Positions 32,832 to 41,830 are shown, numbered from the stretch's first letter. The stretch: 64,000 nucleotides of DNA from JADLDB01 sp040755835 (GCA_040755835.1 JBFMAB010000025.1:171373-235372), one strand, 5' to 3'. Notes: a model not told the origin generated them from the sequence alone. Numbers and translations are program-made.

Positions 32832-34487
32832 TCAGCCCGCGTCGTCGTCGAAGCGCCAGCCGGTGTCGGCAGGCGAAAGCGACGCGCGGTGCGCTTCGGC
32901 GGTGCGGCGAATCGAAGCGAGCTGCGCTTCCCCGAAGCGGTCGAGGTGGGCCAGCAGCTGCCGCATGCGGACGTTCTTCGCGAGCCGCGCGCGGTGCGTC
33001 GCGAGGAAGTCCCAGTACATCGCGTTGAAGGGACACGCGGTGGGGCCTTCGCGCACGTCCGGGTCGAAGGCGCAGCGGGCACACGGCGCCTCGTCGCGCG
33101 CGGCCCTGGGGCCGCGGCCCTTCGCCGAGAGGCCGGACTGGCGCTTCAGGTACGCGGCGGTGGCGACGTACGGCTTGGTGGTGAAGGCGTCGGTGGCCCA
33201 CAGGCCCATGCCGACGACGTTGGGCAGCTCGACCCACTCGTAGGCGTCGACGAAGGCGGCCCAGAACCAGTGGCTGACGGCGCGCGGGTCGAGGCCCGCC
33301 AGCGTGGCGTAGTTGCACAGCACCATCAGCCGCTGGATGTGGTGCGTGTAGCCGGTGGCCTCGACGGACTCGATGGCCTCCCGCACGCACTGCATCGACG
33401 TGCGCGACGGCTCCCAGAAGAAGTCCGGCAGCGCGCGCGTGGCGCCCAGCTGGTTGGCGTCGCGCAGGCCGGGCATGAGGTGCCAGTAGACGCCGCGGAT
33501 GAACTCGCGCCAGCCGATGACCTGCCGCACGAAGCCCTCGGCGCTGGCGAGTCGGACGTCGCCGCGGCGCCACGCGTCGACGGCGGCGCGCACCACCTCG
33601 CCGGGGCGCAAGAGGCCCAGGTTGAGCGGCACCGACAACAGCGAGTGAAAGAGGAAGCGCGCGTCGCTGCGAATCGCGTCCTCGTAGGGGCCGAAGCCGG
33701 CGAGGCGATGGCGGACGAAGTCGTCGAGCCACGCGAGGGCCTGCGTGCGCGTGACGGGCCAGCCGAAGCCGTCGGCGCTGCCCCAACGGCCGACGCCGTC
33801 GCGCTGCGTCCAGCGCAGCACCTTCTGCGTCACCTCGTCGGGCGGACACCATGGGATGTCGGGCGCGATGACGCCGCGGGCGTGCTGGCGATTCTCGGCG
33901 TCGAAGCTCCACTTCCCGCCTTCGGGCCGGCCGTCGGCGTCGACGAGGAGGCCGAGGCGCTTGCGGACGAGCGGGTAGAAGCGGTCCATGCGCAGCGGGC
34001 CCTTTTGCGTGCGCGCCCACGCGGCGAGCTCGTCGCGGCCCAGCACGAAGTGGCCTCCGGGTCCGCCGTCGTCGTGCACCGTCAGTGGCAGCGAGTCGGC
34101 GAGCGCACGGAGGCGCCGGTCGATGGCCCATTCTCGCGGCGCGGTGACTTCGAGGGCCGTGGGCCTTGCCCAGGCGGCGTACTCGCGGACGCCCGTGGCG
34201 TAGTCGTCGGCGACACGGTGCTCGACGTGGAAGCCGGCGGCGCGGCGCTCGAGGACGAAGTGCCGCAGCGACGAGACGATGAGCGCGAGCTTCTGGCGGT
34301 GGAACGGCAGGGCGGCGGGCTTCGCCCGCGTCTCGAGGACGAGGAGGTGGCCGTCGGCAGGCGTCGCCGGGAAGGCCGCCAGCGTCGGGTCCTGGTCCCA
34401 CGGGAGAACGACGGTGACGCGGTGGGCGCCGACGGCGGGACGCGCGGTGGGCTGGCCGGCGGCGAGCGGGACCGGGTGGGACGACAT
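32832..34487 (-). CDS. Iron-sulphur bacterial cryptochrome/(6-4) photolyase (PhrB/CryPro type)
   Basis: The 551-residue protein matches FeS-BCP enzymes, which repair UV (6-4) lesions or act as light sensors. It has the N-terminal Rossmann domain, VIGWREFIRGVYW, HHIQRLMVLCNYAT and ELPNVVGMGLWA. Iron-sulphur ligands are probably Cys367 (SMQC), Cys469 and Cys472 (CARC), and Cys485 (CPFNAMYWDF); the C-x2-C-x12-C spacing is that of PhrB. It binds FAD. The frame could start upstream, but ATG 34487 fits the fold. Confidence 0.92.
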   Translation of the reverse strand: MSSHPVPLAAGQPTARPAVGAHRVTVVLPWDQDPTLAAFPATPADGHLLVLETRAKPAALPFHRQKLALIVSSLRHFVLERRAAGFHVEHRVADDYATGVREYAAWARPTALEVTAPREWAIDRRLRALADSLPLTVHDDGGPGGHFVLGRDELAAWARTQKGPLRMDRFYPLVRKRLGLLVDADGRPEGGKWSFDAENRQHARGVIAPDIPWCPPDEVTQKVLRWTQRDGVGRWGSADGFGWPVTRTQALAWLDDFVRHRLAGFGPYEDAIRSDARFLFHSLLSVPLNLGLLRPGEVVRAAVDAWRRGDVRLASAEGFVRQVIGWREFIRGVYWHLMPGLRDANQLGATRALPDFFWEPSRTSMQCVREAIESVEATGYTHHIQRLMVLCNYATLAGLDPRAVSHWFWAAFVDAYEWVELPNVVGMGLWATDAFTTKPYVATAAYLKRQSGLSAKGRGPRAARDEAPCARCAFDPDVREGPTACPFNAMYWDFLATHRARLAKNVRMRQLLAHLDRFGEAQLASIRRTAEAHRASLSPADTGWRFDDDAG

Positions 34488-34625
34488 GCAGCCGACGACT
34501 AACCGCGGGGTCGAGGCGCGTCACGCCTGACTGATTGGCGCGCAGGAGTTGCTCAGCGCTGGTGCGCACGCAGGGCCTGGTGGGGCGTGCAACGCGGGGG
34601 ACCTCCGGCCGTCACGTAGAGCGAA

Positions 34626-34669
34626 GTGGAAGAGGTTTGGGACGTGGGCACGGCCCAAACCTCTTCCAC
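34626..34669. repeat. 44-nt near-perfect palindrome
   Basis: GTGGAAGAGGTTTGGG (34626-34641) is the exact reverse complement of 34654-34669. Inside, CGTG (34643-34646) pairs with CACG (34649-34652), leaving one mismatch and a 2-nt centre. It lies in the divergent gap upstream of the AbiEi/DUF559-like gene. There is no T-run after it. It is AT-richer than its surroundings. Confidence 0.9.
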
Positions 34670-34710
34670 GTCGACGCTGGTTGTCAGACCCACGAAGTAC
34701 ACAGGGCACC

Positions 34711-35646
34711 ATGGACAGGTGGGCGGCGGTGGCGGCAACGGGGCGGCGACAACTGGGGTTGATCACCACGGAGCAACTCCTGGAAGCGGGGCTGACCCGC
34801 TCGGCCATCAAGTGGGCCGTGCGTGATCGGCGCCTCGAGCGCGTTGGGCGTCGGCTGTATCGCCTCGCGGGGGCGCCGACGTCGTGGCGACAGCGCGCGA
34901 AGGAAGCGCTCTTGCGCTGCGGTGAACACGCTCGGCTCTCGCACGGCTCCGCCGCGCACCTGTGGCGCCTCGACGGCTTCGAGTACCCGCCCTGGCCCAT
35001 CGAGGTCACCGTGCCCCACGGCAGCTACGTCAGCCAGCAGGTGGGGGTTCGCGTGCACCAGAGTCGCCTCGATGACTCGCGGCACGTCGTGCTCGGGCTC
35101 GAGGTCGGCTCCGTCGGGCGCACGCTGATCGACCTCGCCGTCACGCTCGACGACGAGGCGCTGGAGATCGCCCTCGACTCGGCGCAGCGGCGCTTCCGCC
35201 ACCTCGGCCCCTGGCTGCTCGCGCTCGCCGAGACGGACGCCGCGCGCGGGATGGCGCCGCTCGCGCACCTCGCCGGCCTCGTCCTCGAGCGGCAGGGACA
35301 GCACGCCGAGTCGGCGCTCGAGGTCCGGGTGTGGCGTGGCCTGCGGCGCGCGCGGCACCTGCCCCCGCCGCGGCTGCAACACGAGGTGTTCGATGGCGCG
35401 GGCTATGTGATGCGCGTCGACTTCGCCTGGCCACAGGAGCGCGTCGCGCTGCACGCCGACGGCTACCGCTGGCACGCGCGGCGCGATGCTTGGGACACCG
35501 ATGCCACGCAGCGCAACCGCCTGTCCGCCGCTGGCTGGAAGTCCCTCATCGTCACGAGCGCCACACTCGACTCGGACTGGCTGGACACGCTCGCGAGCCT
35601 GCTGCGCGCCCGGTCGCCGCAGTTGTCGCTGTTCCAGAGTCCTTGA
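34711..35646 (+). CDS. AbiEi-type N-terminal domain plus DUF559/VSR-like nuclease domain
   Basis: ATG 34711 gives 311 residues. The first ~60 residues are a winged-helix-like AbiEi_4/antitoxin N-domain (RQLGLITTEQLLEAGLTRS, then RRLYRLAGAP). The middle has beta-strands (PIEVTVPHGSY, GVRVHQS). The C-terminal ~100 residues fit DUF559/VSR-like PD-(D/E)xK nucleases: VMRVDFAWPQERVALHADG, then RDAWDTDATQRNRL. No separate AbiEii toxin gene is adjacent. The role (DNA repair, defence or toxin-antitoxin) is unproven. Confidence 0.78.
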   Translation: MDRWAAVAATGRRQLGLITTEQLLEAGLTRSAIKWAVRDRRLERVGRRLYRLAGAPTSWRQRAKEALLRCGEHARLSHGSAAHLWRLDGFEYPPWPIEVTVPHGSYVSQQVGVRVHQSRLDDSRHVVLGLEVGSVGRTLIDLAVTLDDEALEIALDSAQRRFRHLGPWLLALAETDAARGMAPLAHLAGLVLERQGQHAESALEVRVWRGLRRARHLPPPRLQHEVFDGAGYVMRVDFAWPQERVALHADGYRWHARRDAWDTDATQRNRLSAAGWKSLIVTSATLDSDWLDTLASLLRARSPQLSLFQSP

Positions 35647-35752
35647 GCGAGCCCCGTGAGAATCCGCGCGACGCAAGGCGGAGCACGCCCGTGTCGGGCG
35701 GGGCCGTCACCCCCCCGCGTCACCGCGTCTCCCAGGCCCGCGCGTCGGCGCT

Positions 35753-36334
35753 TCACGGCACGTACTGGCCGACCTGCACGAAGGCGCCCCACGTCGAGCT
35801 TCCGTACTCGCTCTGCAGCCCCAGCGTCCGCGACGCGGTGAGGAACTTCTCGGAGCCGGTCAGCACGTCCTGCGCCGTCAGCGACGTGAAGACCGTCTTG
35901 TCCGGCCGCGCGCCGAGCGGCACGTACCCGCCGGCGCGCACGATGACGGCCTGCTCGAACCACCACTCCAGCGCGGGGATGAGGAGCGCGCTCGGGACGG
36001 TGAGGTTGACGAGGCCGCTCAGCGAGAAGGAGAGCACTTCGTCCTGCATCCACGACGCGGCCACGCCGGCGCAGAGCCGGCCCGCGCCGAACACCTCGCC
36101 GCGCACCACGCGGTCCGACGACAGCTTCTGCGCGTCACCCGAGGGGGCGTCGGCGCCAAAGCCGTTGAAGTGGTACTCGGCCATGACGAGCAGCTGGTCG
36201 TGCGGCCGCCAGTCGACACCCACGACGCCGCGAAAGAAGTGCTCGCCCACCGCGTCGGCTCCTCGATGACGGCCAGCACCGGCGCGTACGCTTAGCAACA
36301 CCTCGGCCGCCAGGTCCGCCTTGTCATGGACCAA
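35753..36334 (-). pseudogene. Outer-membrane barrel gene remnant (C-terminal half)
   Basis: The 193-codon frame reads like the C-terminal half of a larger myxobacterial outer-membrane barrel: RGVVGVDWRPHDQLLVMAEY, LEWWFEQAVIVRAGGYVPLG, LQSEYGSSTWGAFVQ. No signal peptide is present. The natural coupled ATG at 36327 (ATGA overlap with the lipoprotein stop) runs only 11 codons to a stop. Another frame over ~36236-36291 reads YAPVLAVIEEPTRWASTS, which fits a barrel better and implies one or two frameshifts. It is probably a decayed gene. Confidence 0.55.
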
Positions 36335-37115
36335 TCACCTCGGGTCGGAAGGTGAGCACGCAACCGGGGCAGCTGAGGGCGTAGCGAATCGCGCCGGTCG
36401 GCAGGTTGACGCCCACGCACCCGCCGCCGAGCCCCGGGAGTTGGGCCATCACCCAGGCGCCGTCGAGGAAGGTGACGGTGCCGAGCAGCCCGCCGTCGGG
36501 AGTCGCCAGCGCGTAGCCGCACGCCTGGCCCGACAGCGAGGTCGCGCGCAAGAAACTGCCCTCCGGGAGGAGCTGTGGACACGTCGACTCCTCTACGGCG
36601 AGGTGGGTCAGCGGGGTGCACGCGCCTGGCCGCGCGCACTCGGTGACGCCTTCGCAACCGAGGCAGCCCGCGTCGACGGCGGAGCAGGTGCGGCCAGGCC
36701 GGCACTCCACGACGCAGTGGTTGAAGGCACACGTCCACGCCGTCTGGTCGCCGCACCAGCGGCTCCCCGGAGTCGGCGCGCCGACACAGTCCCACGGCCC
36801 CGCGCAGGCCGCGCCGGCGTCCGGCGGCGACGGGCACGCCACGTCCACCGTGGTGCAGGCGCCGGAGGCGCAGTGCTTGTTCCACCCGCAGCGGCAGCTC
36901 AGTCGAGACGGGTCGTCACACGCGGGCAGCGCTCCCGGGCAGTCGGACGCCTGCTGACACGCGGTGACGCCGCCGCCCGTGCCGCCGCCCGCGCCACCGC
37001 CGGTGCCGCCGCCGGTGCCTCCGCCGCGCGCACCGCTGTCCGGGTTCTCTTCCACCGGCTCGAGGCACTGGCAGGCCCCGAGCGTCGTCGCCACCAGCAG
37101 GACAGCGAAGCGCAT
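36324..37115 (-). CDS. Cys-rich lipoprotein with Gly linker
   Basis: The signal peptide MRFAVLLVATTLGAC has lipobox LGAC. A GGGTGGG linker and two or three EGF-like Cys clusters (SRLSCRCGWNKHCASGAC, CAFNHCVVECRPGRTCSAV) follow, then a beta-rich C-terminal domain. About 20 Cys imply disulphides outside the cytoplasm. It overlaps the barrel remnant downstream, so they were an operon. I do not assign a function. Confidence 0.77.
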   Translation of the reverse strand: MRFAVLLVATTLGACQCLEPVEENPDSGARGGGTGGGTGGGAGGGTGGGVTACQQASDCPGALPACDDPSRLSCRCGWNKHCASGACTTVDVACPSPPDAGAACAGPWDCVGAPTPGSRWCGDQTAWTCAFNHCVVECRPGRTCSAVDAGCLGCEGVTECARPGACTPLTHLAVEESTCPQLLPEGSFLRATSLSGQACGYALATPDGGLLGTVTFLDGAWVMAQLPGLGGGCVGVNLPTGAIRYALSCPGCVLTFRPEVIGP

Positions 37116-37213
37116 GCCGCGACTCTGGCTGGCTTTGCACGCGACGTCACGCCGCTGGGCACAGGCGCGCGCACGCAGCGGGCGCGGCGCGGCACCGCCG
37201 CCTCCCCGTGGGC

Positions 37214-37378
37214 GTGAAGGAGCGCGTCACCCTGGAGCCCCGCCGCGGCGTGGAGTTCGACGTCATCAACCCGGTGACGGGCCAGGTGGTGGACACGAAG
37301 CGCGTGCGCGCAGGTGAGACGTTCGACTTGTCGGGCGACGACGTCTTCGTGCTCAAGGGCCGCTACGTCGCCATGTAG
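37214..37378 (+). pseudogene. Protein C-terminal fragment
   Basis: A 54-codon frame from GTG 37214 reads VTLEPRRGVEFDVINPVTGQ and AGETFDLSGDDVFVLKGRYV, which looks like the end of a larger beta-sandwich protein. No start context or signal lies upstream. It is likely a remnant, but a small gene cannot be excluded. Confidence 0.35.
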
Positions 37379-37503
37379 GGCGTACGGAAGCAGGAATAGG
37401 GTGAAGCCCGGCCTCGGTGTCTCGCGCGCCATGCCCGCGAGCGTCGCCGATGCTTCCATCGCGAACGGGACCGGCGGCCGCTGCCGCGGACCGCGCGCGT
37501 CGC

Positions 37504-37956
37504 TCACGGTGCAGCCGCGGCGCGGGCCAGCTGGTGCGCGAGGGCGAGGGCGTGCGGCTCCGCGAGGTCGAGGTGCCCCGCGGCGAAGAGGAACTCCCGG
37601 CTGCTGTTCAACGCGTCCACGTACTCCTGGCAGTCCGCCTCGAAGACGAGGCGCTCCTGGAAGGCCGCCAGCGCGTCGAGCAGCGCGCGCACCGCAGCCG
37701 CGTGCGGACCGCCGAGCGCCCGGGCCTCCACGAAGGACGGAAACGACGGCGGGGGCTCACGCGGCACGCGCGCGAAGTTCGATGGATGCCGCGGCGGGGG
37801 CTCGCGCTCGACGGGCCGGAAGCGCATGCGCCCGATGGCGTGCGCGACATGCCGGGCGAGGGCGTCGAGGTGCGCCCGGCTGGCGCCCTCCGTCACCGGC
37901 CGCAGCGCGTCGAGCGCGTTCGTCACCGCCTGCGCGCGCTGCTCGAGCTCGTCCAT
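37504..37956 (-). CDS. Hypothetical helical protein (150 aa)
   Basis: ATG at 37956 begins MDELEQRAQAVTNALDALRP. The protein is helical with a Pro-rich middle (EREPPPRHPSNFARVPREPP) and no signal or membrane span. It lies downstream of the 663-residue gene across a palindromic repeat, on the same strand. Function unknown. Confidence 0.65.
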   Translation of the reverse strand: MDELEQRAQAVTNALDALRPVTEGASRAHLDALARHVAHAIGRMRFRPVEREPPPRHPSNFARVPREPPPSFPSFVEARALGGPHAAAVRALLDALAAFQERLVFEADCQEYVDALNSSREFLFAAGHLDLAEPHALALAHQLARAAAAP

Positions 37957-37960
37957 CCCG

Positions 37961-37990
37961 CTCCCCGGCCCTCTCCCGCGGGGGAGAGGG
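37961..37990. repeat. Second copy of the GGGAGAGGG palindrome
   Basis: CCCTCTCCC (37969-37977) and GGGAGAGGG (37982-37990) are separated by GCGG. CTCCCCGG precedes, as CTCCCTGC does in the copy at 742-788. It lies between two genes, where it could act as an mRNA hairpin. Confidence 0.7.
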
Positions 37991-37998
37991 CAGACTCG

Positions 37999-39990
37999 CT
38001 ACGCCGGCGGCGACAGCATCGGGCCGACCATCTCGGCGATGGTCTTCGGAGCGGCCACCTCGGGCTTCGCGGCGACGGTGACGCCCTTCGCGGTCAGCGA
38101 CAGGGCCACCACCTCGGCGCCCGACAGGCGGCGCAGCGCCAGCACCGCGGCGCGCACGTCGCCCGACGACTGCTTGCCCACCGACTCGAGCAGCTTGCCC
38201 CACTCGCCCACCGGCTTGCCCTTCGCGTCCGCGAGCTGCTTCACGATGCGGTCGATGGCGTGCTTGCTGTCGATGTCGTCCGACAGGTCGCGGCCGTACT
38301 TGTCCTTGTAGTCGCGCGCCACCTGCTCCTTGCGCTGCGGCTCGGAGTTGGCGAACACGGTGAACTCATTCTCGTACCAGGAGAAGGTGGACGGCTCGTC
38401 GTACCAGGGCGGCAGCGTGGGGCTGGCGTCGATTTCCTTGTGCGCGGCGGCGAACGCGAAGCGCACGCCGTTCTCGTCCCAGCCGCGCAGCTTGCCGATG
38501 TGTTCGTCGGTGAGCGCCACCTGCACGTGGAACTGCGAGTTCTCCGCCGTCTCGCGAGCGCCCAGCGTCGGCAGGCCGTCGAACGGCATGCCCATGGCCT
38601 TCGCGAAGCGCTCGGTCTGCGCGAGCTCCGACTGCGTCAGCTTGCGGTCCTTCACCGACAGGTCGACGGCCACCGCGTTGGTGGTGACGCCGTCCTTCGT
38701 CAGCGCGCCGGCGCGGACCTGCACGTTGCGCTCCTCGCCGATGAAGAGGCGCGGCAACAGCCCGCCCACGCTGCGCGCGTAGTCCGCCTGCGTCAGCGTC
38801 GTGGTCGAGCCCGGGGCCTCCACCACGCCGTTGGTGGTGCCCTTCAGCGTGCTGGTGGCGAGCAGGCTGGTGCTGCCGAACTGCAGCGACACGCTGGAGG
38901 TGCGCGTGGCGCTCGTCTCGTCGTAGCGCACGCCGAGGCCGGTGCGCTGCAGGTACGCCGCCGCGTCGTTGGGGTTCGCCTTGAGGAGGTAGTCGTACGC
39001 CTCGCGCCCCGCGGTGGAGTTCAAGTCCAGCACCGCCGCGCCCATCACCTTCTGGCCTTTGGCCGCGCCCACGCTGACGGACGAGGTGATGCGCGTGGCG
39101 TCCTCCACCTTGTTGCCGAGGCGGTCGACGGCGTTGCCGCCGGCGCCCGGCAACCCGGAGTTGAGGCTCGCGCCGACGTTGACGCCCAGCGAGCCGTTCA
39201 CCGATTGCGTGTCGGCCCTGCTGATGGAGACGAAAACTTTGCCGTCCTCCAGCACCTTGACGTTCTTCGTGAAGACGCTGTTCGCCGACGCGCCGAGGCT
39301 GGCGCCGGCGGTGGCCGTCACCGACGCGTTGCCGTTGCCCACCGTCGTCGACACGCCGACGCCAACGCCCGCGCTGGCGCCGATGGTGCCGCGGAACATC
39401 CACTCGCTGCCCGGCTTCGCGCCGAGTCCCTGCAGCCCTTCCGCGTCAAGCGGCAACACCATGGCCTTCGCCTGGGCGGCGATGGCGGTGCGCACGTCGC
39501 GCGCGCCGGCCACGTCGTGCGCGGCGATGGCCGTCACCTCGACGGCGCCGGAGAAGCCGAGCGACGCGCCGGCGGCGACGGGCAGGCCCGCAGACGCCGA
39601 GACCGCGCCCGTCGTCTTCACCCACACCGTGTCGGGGTTCGCCTGGGCGACGGCGTTGCGGCGCGCGTCGTTCGCGACGAGGTGCTTGAAGGTGTCCGTG
39701 CCGCGGATGCCGATTTCCTCGGAGATTTTGACGTTGCCGGAGATGTTGCCGAAGGAGATGCCCTGGCCGACGGAGTGGCTCGAGGCAACCTGGTCCCATG
39801 CGGCGGCGACGGCCTTGCCCTTCAGGCGGTCGAGGCGCGACGGCGAGGACGGCGTCATCACGTCCACCGGGCCGGTGTTGACGGGTGCGACCGGGGCCGC
39901 CGGCGTCGTCGGGGCGGTGGGCGCCGCGGGGCCGGTGGTGGTGGGCTGCGTGACGACGGGCGTGGTCGAGCCACGAATCGGCAACGGCAT
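37999..39990 (-). CDS. Large Ala/Gly/Ser-rich protein of unknown function
   Basis: ATG at 39990 follows GAGGAGT. The 663-residue protein has a Pro/Thr linker at residues 10-45, then long beta-rich stretches of small residues (GASAGVGVGVSTTVGNGN, GVNVGASLNSGLPGAGG). A mixed C-terminal region contains DYKDKYGRDLSDDIDSKH. It has no signal peptide, yet its composition resembles surface or spore-coat structural proteins. I do not recognise a named family. A leader peptide or type-I-style export is possible but unseen. Confidence 0.72.
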   Translation of the reverse strand: MPLPIRGSTTPVVTQPTTTGPAAPTAPTTPAAPVAPVNTGPVDVMTPSSPSRLDRLKGKAVAAAWDQVASSHSVGQGISFGNISGNVKISEEIGIRGTDTFKHLVANDARRNAVAQANPDTVWVKTTGAVSASAGLPVAAGASLGFSGAVEVTAIAAHDVAGARDVRTAIAAQAKAMVLPLDAEGLQGLGAKPGSEWMFRGTIGASAGVGVGVSTTVGNGNASVTATAGASLGASANSVFTKNVKVLEDGKVFVSISRADTQSVNGSLGVNVGASLNSGLPGAGGNAVDRLGNKVEDATRITSSVSVGAAKGQKVMGAAVLDLNSTAGREAYDYLLKANPNDAAAYLQRTGLGVRYDETSATRTSSVSLQFGSTSLLATSTLKGTTNGVVEAPGSTTTLTQADYARSVGGLLPRLFIGEERNVQVRAGALTKDGVTTNAVAVDLSVKDRKLTQSELAQTERFAKAMGMPFDGLPTLGARETAENSQFHVQVALTDEHIGKLRGWDENGVRFAFAAAHKEIDASPTLPPWYDEPSTFSWYENEFTVFANSEPQRKEQVARDYKDKYGRDLSDDIDSKHAIDRIVKQLADAKGKPVGEWGKLLESVGKQSSGDVRAAVLALRRLSGAEVVALSLTAKGVTVAAKPEVAAPKTIAEMVGPMLSPPA

Positions 39991-40316
39991 CGGGGACTCC
40001 TCGCTTGGGGTGGACTGGACGTCCCACCCTACACAGTACCCGGGCGGGTGAGGAGTCGGCGGCCATGGCGCACCTTCGAAGCACGACCGCACAGTCACAA
40101 CATGAATCAACCTCTTGTCTGTGCGACTGCACGGACGCCGTGGCAGACGGAGACCGGCGTGAAGAAGCGCAGCTCCGGCGAGCCGTGGTGTCGGTGGCGG
40201 CGCCTTCTCCGGGAAGCGGTTCCCCCCGACCCTCGCGCCCGGGCTTCCTCGCGGCGTCCGGGCCGTCGGCGCGGCGCAAGGGCGCGCAGGCCGCCACAGG
40301 CTGACGGCCGCCTCCG
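39991..40316. other. 326-nt gap with promoter region
   Basis: The stretch upstream of the 663-residue gene has a locally AT-richer patch (about 40070-40130) that may hold its promoter. No gene, repeat or T-run terminator was recognised in the rest, which lies downstream of the barrel gene. Confidence 0.4.
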
Positions 40317-41369
40317 TCAGAAGACGACGGTCGTGCCCAGCACCGCCGTGCCGCCGGGGTTGCCCCAGCCGGCCGAGGTGCGGTCCACCTGCCCCGTCAC
40401 CGTCGCCTGCAGGCGCCAGCTCGAGCCGAGACGGACCGTCATGCGCAGCGCGCCCACGTGGTTGGCGCCCTGCCCCGAAGCGTACAGGCCGTACTGGTAC
40501 GACAGCTTCAGCGAGACGCGCGAGAAGCGATGCAACACCGACGGGCGCACCGAGATGGCCAGCGGCAGCACCGGCACGCCGTTGCCCAGCTCGAGCCCGC
40601 GCCCGACGACCATCACCGAGAAGTAGCCGACGTCGGAAGGGTCGCGGTCATAGAGGTACCCCAGCACCTCCAGGCCGAAGTCCGTCTTGTCGAGGAGCGT
40701 GCCGGTGTAGCCGCCGCCCAGCCGCACCTGTAGCAGCGGCGTCGTCGCGCCGTTGACCAGCGGACACACCCGGTACGCCGACGGGTCCGCGGCACACTGT
40801 GCACCCAGCGTCTGCGGCGCCGGCCCGGGAGGGAGCTCCAGCCGCTGCGTGACGTCGTACCAGGTGGCGCCGGCCAGCACGTCCACCATGGAGCTCCACG
40901 GGCGGTTGCCGGGCGTCTGCATCCACGAGCCGGTCCACAGCGCACCCAGCGTCCAGGTGCGGCTATCCACCACCACGTCGACGGTGCGCGGCTCGCGCGT
41001 GAAGGGGTCGCGGAATGAGACGGTGGTGGCGCTCTTCACCAGCGAGGGCGGCGAGCCCGTCACCGTCAGCATCGCCATCAGGTTGTCGGTGGGCAGCCAC
41101 ATGACGCCGAGCCCGGCGAGGAAGACGTTGCTGCCGCTGGTGCCCGTCATGCCCGCGCGCGTGGGGAGGTCGCGCGTGTAGCCGAGGTTGGTGAAGAGGC
41201 TGACGGTGTCGCCCACGTCCCAGCCGCCCGACGCCATCAGGCCGAAGCCGCCCGCGCGCGGGTTGTTCTGGCTGGTGGTGATGAGCGAGCCGGACACGTC
41301 GACGGACACGTCGTGCGCCCGCGCCGAGAGCGGAACCACCAGCACCAGCACCAGCCACGCGCGGCGCAT
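40317..41369 (-). CDS. Outer-membrane beta-barrel protein
   Basis: ATG 41369 gives the signal peptide MRRAWLVLVLVVPLSARAHD. Alternating hydrophobic/polar strands follow (SGSLITTSQNNPRAGGFGLM), and the chain ends in aromatic VVF, typical for barrel insertion by BAM. Length 350. It is the last gene of the DUF4178/DUF350 operon, 54 nt after DUF350. The substrate is unknown. Confidence 0.72.
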   Translation of the reverse strand: MRRAWLVLVLVVPLSARAHDVSVDVSGSLITTSQNNPRAGGFGLMASGGWDVGDTVSLFTNLGYTRDLPTRAGMTGTSGSNVFLAGLGVMWLPTDNLMAMLTVTGSPPSLVKSATTVSFRDPFTREPRTVDVVVDSRTWTLGALWTGSWMQTPGNRPWSSMVDVLAGATWYDVTQRLELPPGPAPQTLGAQCAADPSAYRVCPLVNGATTPLLQVRLGGGYTGTLLDKTDFGLEVLGYLYDRDPSDVGYFSVMVVGRGLELGNGVPVLPLAISVRPSVLHRFSRVSLKLSYQYGLYASGQGANHVGALRMTVRLGSSWRLQATVTGQVDRTSAGWGNPGGTAVLGTTVVF

Positions 41370-41423
41370 CACATGCACGAGACACCAGCCCGGGGAAGGC
41401 CGGGCGGTCGCGTCCACACCCGT

Positions 41424-41645
41424 CTACCCGTGAATGGACATGCCCACGATGAAGGCGAGGCCCAGGATGAAACTGGCGATGACGATGCCCAACGCGGTGT
41501 TCTGGTCGACCTCGAGCTCCTTGTGCACGTCGAAGGGGAACATCTTGCGAATGATGAACCACCCGGCGGCGAAGACGACCATGCCGATGACCGAGAAGAC
41601 GAGCGACGCGAGCGCGCCGCGGATGAGCGAGTCGAGGTTGTTCAT
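41424..41645 (-). CDS. DUF350 membrane protein
   Basis: ATG 41645 gives a 73-residue protein with two spans (SLVFSVIGMVVFAAGWFII and ALGIVIASFILGLAFIVG) and a charged loop between, the single-unit form of DUF350 (YjfL-like). Its ATG overlaps the upstream stop. DUF350 genes commonly sit with DUF4178 and polyamine-linked genes; function unknown. Confidence 0.85.
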   Translation of the reverse strand: MNNLDSLIRGALASLVFSVIGMVVFAAGWFIIRKMFPFDVHKELEVDQNTALGIVIASFILGLAFIVGMSIHG

Positions 41646-41806
41646 CACTTCCCTCCCATGAAGCCCGAGTGCCAGCTCAACACGCCGCCCGGCGCCGTAC
41701 GCACCGACGCCGGCACCTCCCCGCGCTCCTCGTCGGGGAAGCGGTCGAGCCGCGTGACGTGCAGCGCCGCGTAGGCGAGCACCAACAGTCCACCGATGTA
41801 CTTCAT
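41645..41806 (-). CDS. 53-residue small membrane-anchored protein
   Basis: ATG 41806 has a perfect AGGAGGG upstream, and its stop overlaps the DUF350 start (TGATGA). The product starts MKYIGGLLVLAYAALHVTRL (one span or signal anchor) and ends with a short polar tail. Operon position and ribosome site support expression. Its conservation cannot be tested here. Confidence 0.75.
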   Translation of the reverse strand: MKYIGGLLVLAYAALHVTRLDRFPDEERGEVPASVRTAPGGVLSWHSGFMGGK

Positions 41807-41830
41807 GCGGCCCTCCTGCCCTGCGGCGTG

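Noticed and set aside
34626..34669. Rho-independent terminator
   Set aside because: The hairpin is strong but has no T-run, and it lies between divergent genes where no transcript needs to end.
37417..40626. A 1,069-codon open frame on the + strand
   Set aside because: It is antisense to the 663-residue gene, with shadow-type composition only.
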